Positions 17,971 to 20,446 of a DNA stretch of 20,446 bases are shown here, one piece after another; within the stretch, counting starts at the first letter, position 1; each line of letters starts with the position of its first letter. The notes under the pieces were generated by a model. It searched no databases. It was not told the origin of the DNA and saw nothing but the letters and a program-made list of their open reading frames with translations. The position numbers and the translations under genes were made by a program. The stretch comes from Anthoceros angustus (Eukaryota; Streptophyta; Anthocerotopsida; Anthocerotales; Anthocerotaceae). The DNA is taken from positions 1 through 20,446 of the forward strand of contig VJWM01000396.1 of assembly GCA_010909165.1 (NCBI GenBank). The letters are read 5' to 3'.

Positions 17971-18172
17971 GTACTCGCCCTCCACCGCGAAGTTGCCACT
18001 TGAAGCACTGTGGCCAGCGAGCTTGTTTATAGGAGCTAGGTTCTTCAGCAGGAAGGATGTCAGGCGCAAAAACAGGAGGATGTCCTCAAATCAATCAGAC
18101 CGTAGCGTGGCTCACTCCATCAGGCCGAACAGCTCGCGTGTAGAACGCCTAAGGACAAAGCGCAGATCGGGA
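17971..18172 (-). pseudogene. Copia integrase-RT linker, copy B (cut)
   Basis: Colinear with 20000-20213, including CTTGTTTATAGGAGCTAGG. It ends at the duplication junction near 18172. Confidence 0.7.
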
Positions 18173-18740
18173 TCGACCGTGAAGCTTCCTCAAAGAAATC
18201 CTGAGCCTCTCCCGGTCGAGTTCCAACGCAGGACTCGAACCCTGCATCGACTTCCGCTTTCTCGAAGCGGCTTTGCCCCACTCCTACTCGCCCATTCGAT
18301 TGGCAATGCATGTGATCAAGGAGCCGGAGGATATAATTGCATTTGGAAGGAGGCCATCTCCTAATGACGATTGGCGGGATGTGAAGCGGTAGAGGGTATT
18401 GCATCGCAAGGAGATTAGATACTAAGGTAAGCTTCATCCTTCTTGCAGTGATGTTTACTCCCTCTGCCTCCCTAAGTACTAACACCGGCGGTGACCCTAA
18501 TAAAGTGTGCGGGGCTTGTCTTGATTATCCTGTGTCTGAAGGAACCATAGACACAACTCAACAACACCTAGGAACCTTGGGTTCCGCCCCACCTCCACAT
18601 AAGCCACTAGCTGACCAAGTATCTTGAGTAGTCATCCAGCCTAAACTGACATGTGCTTGTAGTGTTTATGCTTCACCTCTTGTTAACACATCCGCAACGC
18701 GTTATGCCGTCATGCATATGTAGCCAACTATACTTGTTAC
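18173..18740 (-). other. Copia 3' non-coding region, copy C (partial)
   Basis: Matches 16223-16740 of copy B and carries the same landmarks, GAGATTAGATACTAAGG and GAACCATAGACACAACTCAAC. It begins at the duplication junction and includes the tRNA-like segment. No gene is recognised. Confidence 0.6.
18223..18303 (-). other. tRNA-like hairpin segment
   Basis: On the minus strand a 5-bp hairpin CCGCT/AGCGG with a 7-base loop (18254-18270) is followed by GCAGG-GTTCGAGT-CCTGC (18228-18245), which resembles a T-arm with its GTTCGA loop. Flanking CCAAT and GTTGG could pair as an acceptor stem. The T-loop is one base too long, the anticodon loop lacks the standard T33 and the D-arm is poor. Not called as a tRNA gene. 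Confidence 0.25.
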
Positions 18741-18744
18741 ACGC

Positions 18745-19165
18745 CCACCACATCTCTAATATAATGATCTGGATCTCGATGTGCTTAGTGCGGTGAAACA
18801 CAGGATTCGCAAGGCTCCGACATATTGTCACACAAGATTGGGGTAGGTGCATCTGGTCCGTCCGGATCATGTAAAGCCTCCCATTCGCCTCCTTTGAAGC
18901 ATGTCTGAGTGACTTGTATTCATACATGGATGACGAGGCTATGGAAGTCATTTTTACATGACCAATTCCACGATGGCGAGGCAAGCAAGAAACAATATGT
19001 AGATAAACTTACGGAATCAACGTCCGCCCGATCGGCATCGTGTACCCGGCAAGTGTAAGTTTCCTTGCCCACTCCTTTTGTAAAATAGACCATATGTGTG
19101 AGTACCCTTAAGGTACCTAAAGATGCGTTTATACTGATAGGCCTGCCCGGTTTCTCCGAGGAATT
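18745..19165 (-). pseudogene. Copia RNase H, copy C
   Basis: The minus strand reads RIFRYLKGTHTYGLFYKRSG, then DAD (of the usual YADADWAGD), STYCFLLAS, YKSLRHASKEA and NPVFHRTKHIEI in the correct order for a plant copia RNase H, spread over at least three frames. RNase H removes the RNA template during reverse transcription. Breaks fall mostly at GC-rich spots. It lies directly downstream of the reverse transcriptase, as expected for the pol order. Confidence 0.88.
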
Positions 19166-19334
19166 GAGAGCGGTGCTCACGAATCGATGTCGGGGCTGGT
19201 CGATTCACCACAATCAGGCGCCTACTGACATGTACTGTACATCCTTCATGTCACCGATCTGCATCGGTGGGACATTTGCAGTAAGTTTTGCTCACATAGC
19301 ATAGGGGTTATAGCAGGCTGGCCTCATCCAACTT

Positions 19335-19999
19335 AAATTTTTGCAGGATATCATTGATGTATTTGTCGATGCACAATGATCGATCCTTCATCTCGTACCC
19401 TTAGGATTTGAACCCCAAAGGCGGTGTTGAGCTCACTGGTGTCCTTCATCTCGAATTTTGTGCTTAACATCACGACTTCCTAACAAGAGCTCGTGTGGCG
19501 AGGATTACGTCACGTATAAGGCCGGTCTGTGAAGTCAATAATTGATCTATACACATTCGGTCTGTGTCTGGATGAAGGAGATACTCGGAAAAACATGTGG
19601 TAATATACCATACCACTACTCTGCTTCAATCCATATACATTTGAGCAACTTGAGGACTTGGGTTGGGTTACGTGGGTCTTCATAACCTCCGCTGCATCAT
19701 GGGTCTTCATCTAGGTCACCATACAAGAAGGCGGTACACACATCCATCTGTTGTAAGTCCAGATCTAACTCGGCTGCAAGAGCAAGTAAGATGCGAATGG
19801 ACTGGGCTCGAACAACTGGGGAGAAAGTCTCCTGGTAGTCCAGCCCCTCTACCTGAGTAAAGCCTCTAGCTACGAGCCTAGCTTTATATCGTGCAATAGC
19901 TCCGTGTGCATCGAGTTTTAATTTAAAAACCCACTTGCAGGAGATGGCCTTGCGACCAGGAGGCAAATCGACAAGTTTCCAGGTCTTGTTTTTGAGCAA
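19335..19999 (-). pseudogene. Ty1/copia reverse transcriptase, copy C
   Basis: The first 100 codons (19999 to 19697) form one open frame. It begins LKNKTWKLVDLPPGRKAI and holds CKWVFKLK (residues 21-28), YKARLVARGFTQ (38-49), DYQETFSPVVR (54-64) and QQMDVCTAFLYGDLDE (83-98). D86 is the first catalytic Asp. This is a diagnostic Ty1/copia signature of plant type. After residue 100 the frame shifts; VYGLKQSSG and later FEMKD are still recognisable, and the second active-site motif YVDD (19501-19521) is broken. The Met is internal to a polyprotein, not a true start. As read it cannot make an active enzyme. Confidence 0.95.
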
Positions 20000-20446
20000 A
20001 GGCGGTACTCGTCCTCACTGCGAGTTGCCACTTGGAAACGCCAGGCCAGCCGAGCTTGTTTATAGGAGCTAGGTTCTTGACGGGAAGGATGTCAGATGGC
20101 GCAAAAAGCAGTAGGAGGATGTCACGAAATCAACAGGTGTAGCGTGGCTCACTCCTTTCATCTTTGGAGCAGGCTGTGCCGTGTAGAAACGTCTAAGGCA
20201 GGCGCGGATCGGATCCGCATGACAGTGTAAGACCACGAGCAGATACCTGCGGTCATGGTCGAATCGCCAACTCGTCAAGGTGTCTTGCATCACCGGCATC
20301 GATAAATCCGAGGACCATGTCCTCCTTTCATATAGTCCATGGTGTCGCATGATCGGGGAATGGGTCTGGGCTAATCGTATCTTTGGGCTGTTGTGCGAGG
20401 GGCAGTTGGAGGATTGGGGTCCTCGAGATCATCATCTGCTGGTTTT
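20000..20446 (-). pseudogene. Copia integrase-RT linker, copy C
   Basis: On the minus strand this lies just upstream of the reverse transcriptase frame. It is broken into pieces, with EPSSYKQA-like sequence near 20040-20080 resembling the EP.SY..A block that usually precedes KNKTW. The part beyond 20213 has no duplicate in the window. No integrase catalytic motif is visible before the window ends. Confidence 0.6.

Larger units (their letters stand above)
15731..18172 (-). mobile_element. Ty1/copia fragment B
   Basis: In plus-strand order: LTR, polypurine tract (15899-15909), 3' non-coding region, RNase H, reverse transcriptase and part of the integrase-RT linker. At 18172 it jumps back into the 3' non-coding region, which starts fragment C. 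All coding parts are frameshifted. Confidence 0.85.
18173..20446 (-). mobile_element. Ty1/copia fragment C (runs off the window)
   Basis: It starts inside the 3' non-coding region (no LTR here) and reads through RNase H and reverse transcriptase into the integrase-RT linker at the window edge. Integrase, protease, gag and the other LTR would lie beyond 20446. It is the best preserved of the three fragments. Confidence 0.88.

Noticed and set aside
17776-18003. Plus-strand frames of 75-137 codons at 17452-18364
   Set aside because: Shadows of the minus-strand copia reverse transcriptase and linker.
18425-18447. GTAAGC...TTCTTGCAG resembling a complete mini-intron on the plus strand
   Set aside because: Only about 22 bases, far below a spliceable length, and the surrounding element is on the minus strand.

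Overview
The window reads as nuclear DNA of a land plant, made almost entirely of repeats. The clearest evidence is a plant-style Ty1/copia reverse transcriptase on the minus strand near the right end, with motifs such as KARLVARGFTQ and MDVCTAFLYG. The lineage within plants cannot be resolved from this sequence. I found no intact host gene, rRNA, CRISPR array or confident tRNA gene.

Layout. (1) A 3.4-kb unit, called R here, fills 1-3407 (R1), recurs at 8512-11923 (R2), and recurs head-to-tail at 11924-14148 (R3, cut off). A short piece lies at 15211-15730 (R4). Each of R1-R3 carries, on the minus strand, a broken reading frame with two N-terminal DNA-binding domains of the CENP-B/pogo/Tigger transposase family. 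The best motif, SNGW..GFKRRHGI, is identical in all three copies. Each copy also holds a conserved palindrome, and R1 and R2 hold an internal duplication. (2) A 5.1-kb insertion at 3408-8493 separates R1 from R2 at the R/R boundary and is flanked by TTGCCA. It contains purine-rich, decayed gag-like and coiled-coil frames, three clusters of a CCTACC/GGTAGG palindrome, two TATA boxes and a degenerate Ty3/gypsy integrase C-terminus (DATWED). (3) From 14149 to the end lies a minus-strand Ty1/copia element inserted into R3. It has a short LTR, a polypurine tract, a long 3' non-coding region, RNase H and reverse transcriptase. It has been rearranged by two successive tandem duplications, 13631-15210 copied as 15211-about 16930, and 16223-18172 copied as 18173-20213, so parts of it appear two or three times.

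How the parts relate: a tandem array of R units was invaded by a gypsy-like element at one unit boundary and by a copia element inside a third unit. The copia/R junction was then duplicated. All coding content is mobile-element derived and appears broken. Copies of the same repeat differ mainly by 1-5 base indels clustered at CG-rich spots, while AT-rich stretches are almost identical. Some broken frames may therefore be consensus errors rather than true decay. The most interesting observation is the CENP-B-type transposase frame carried in a tandemly repeated unit.
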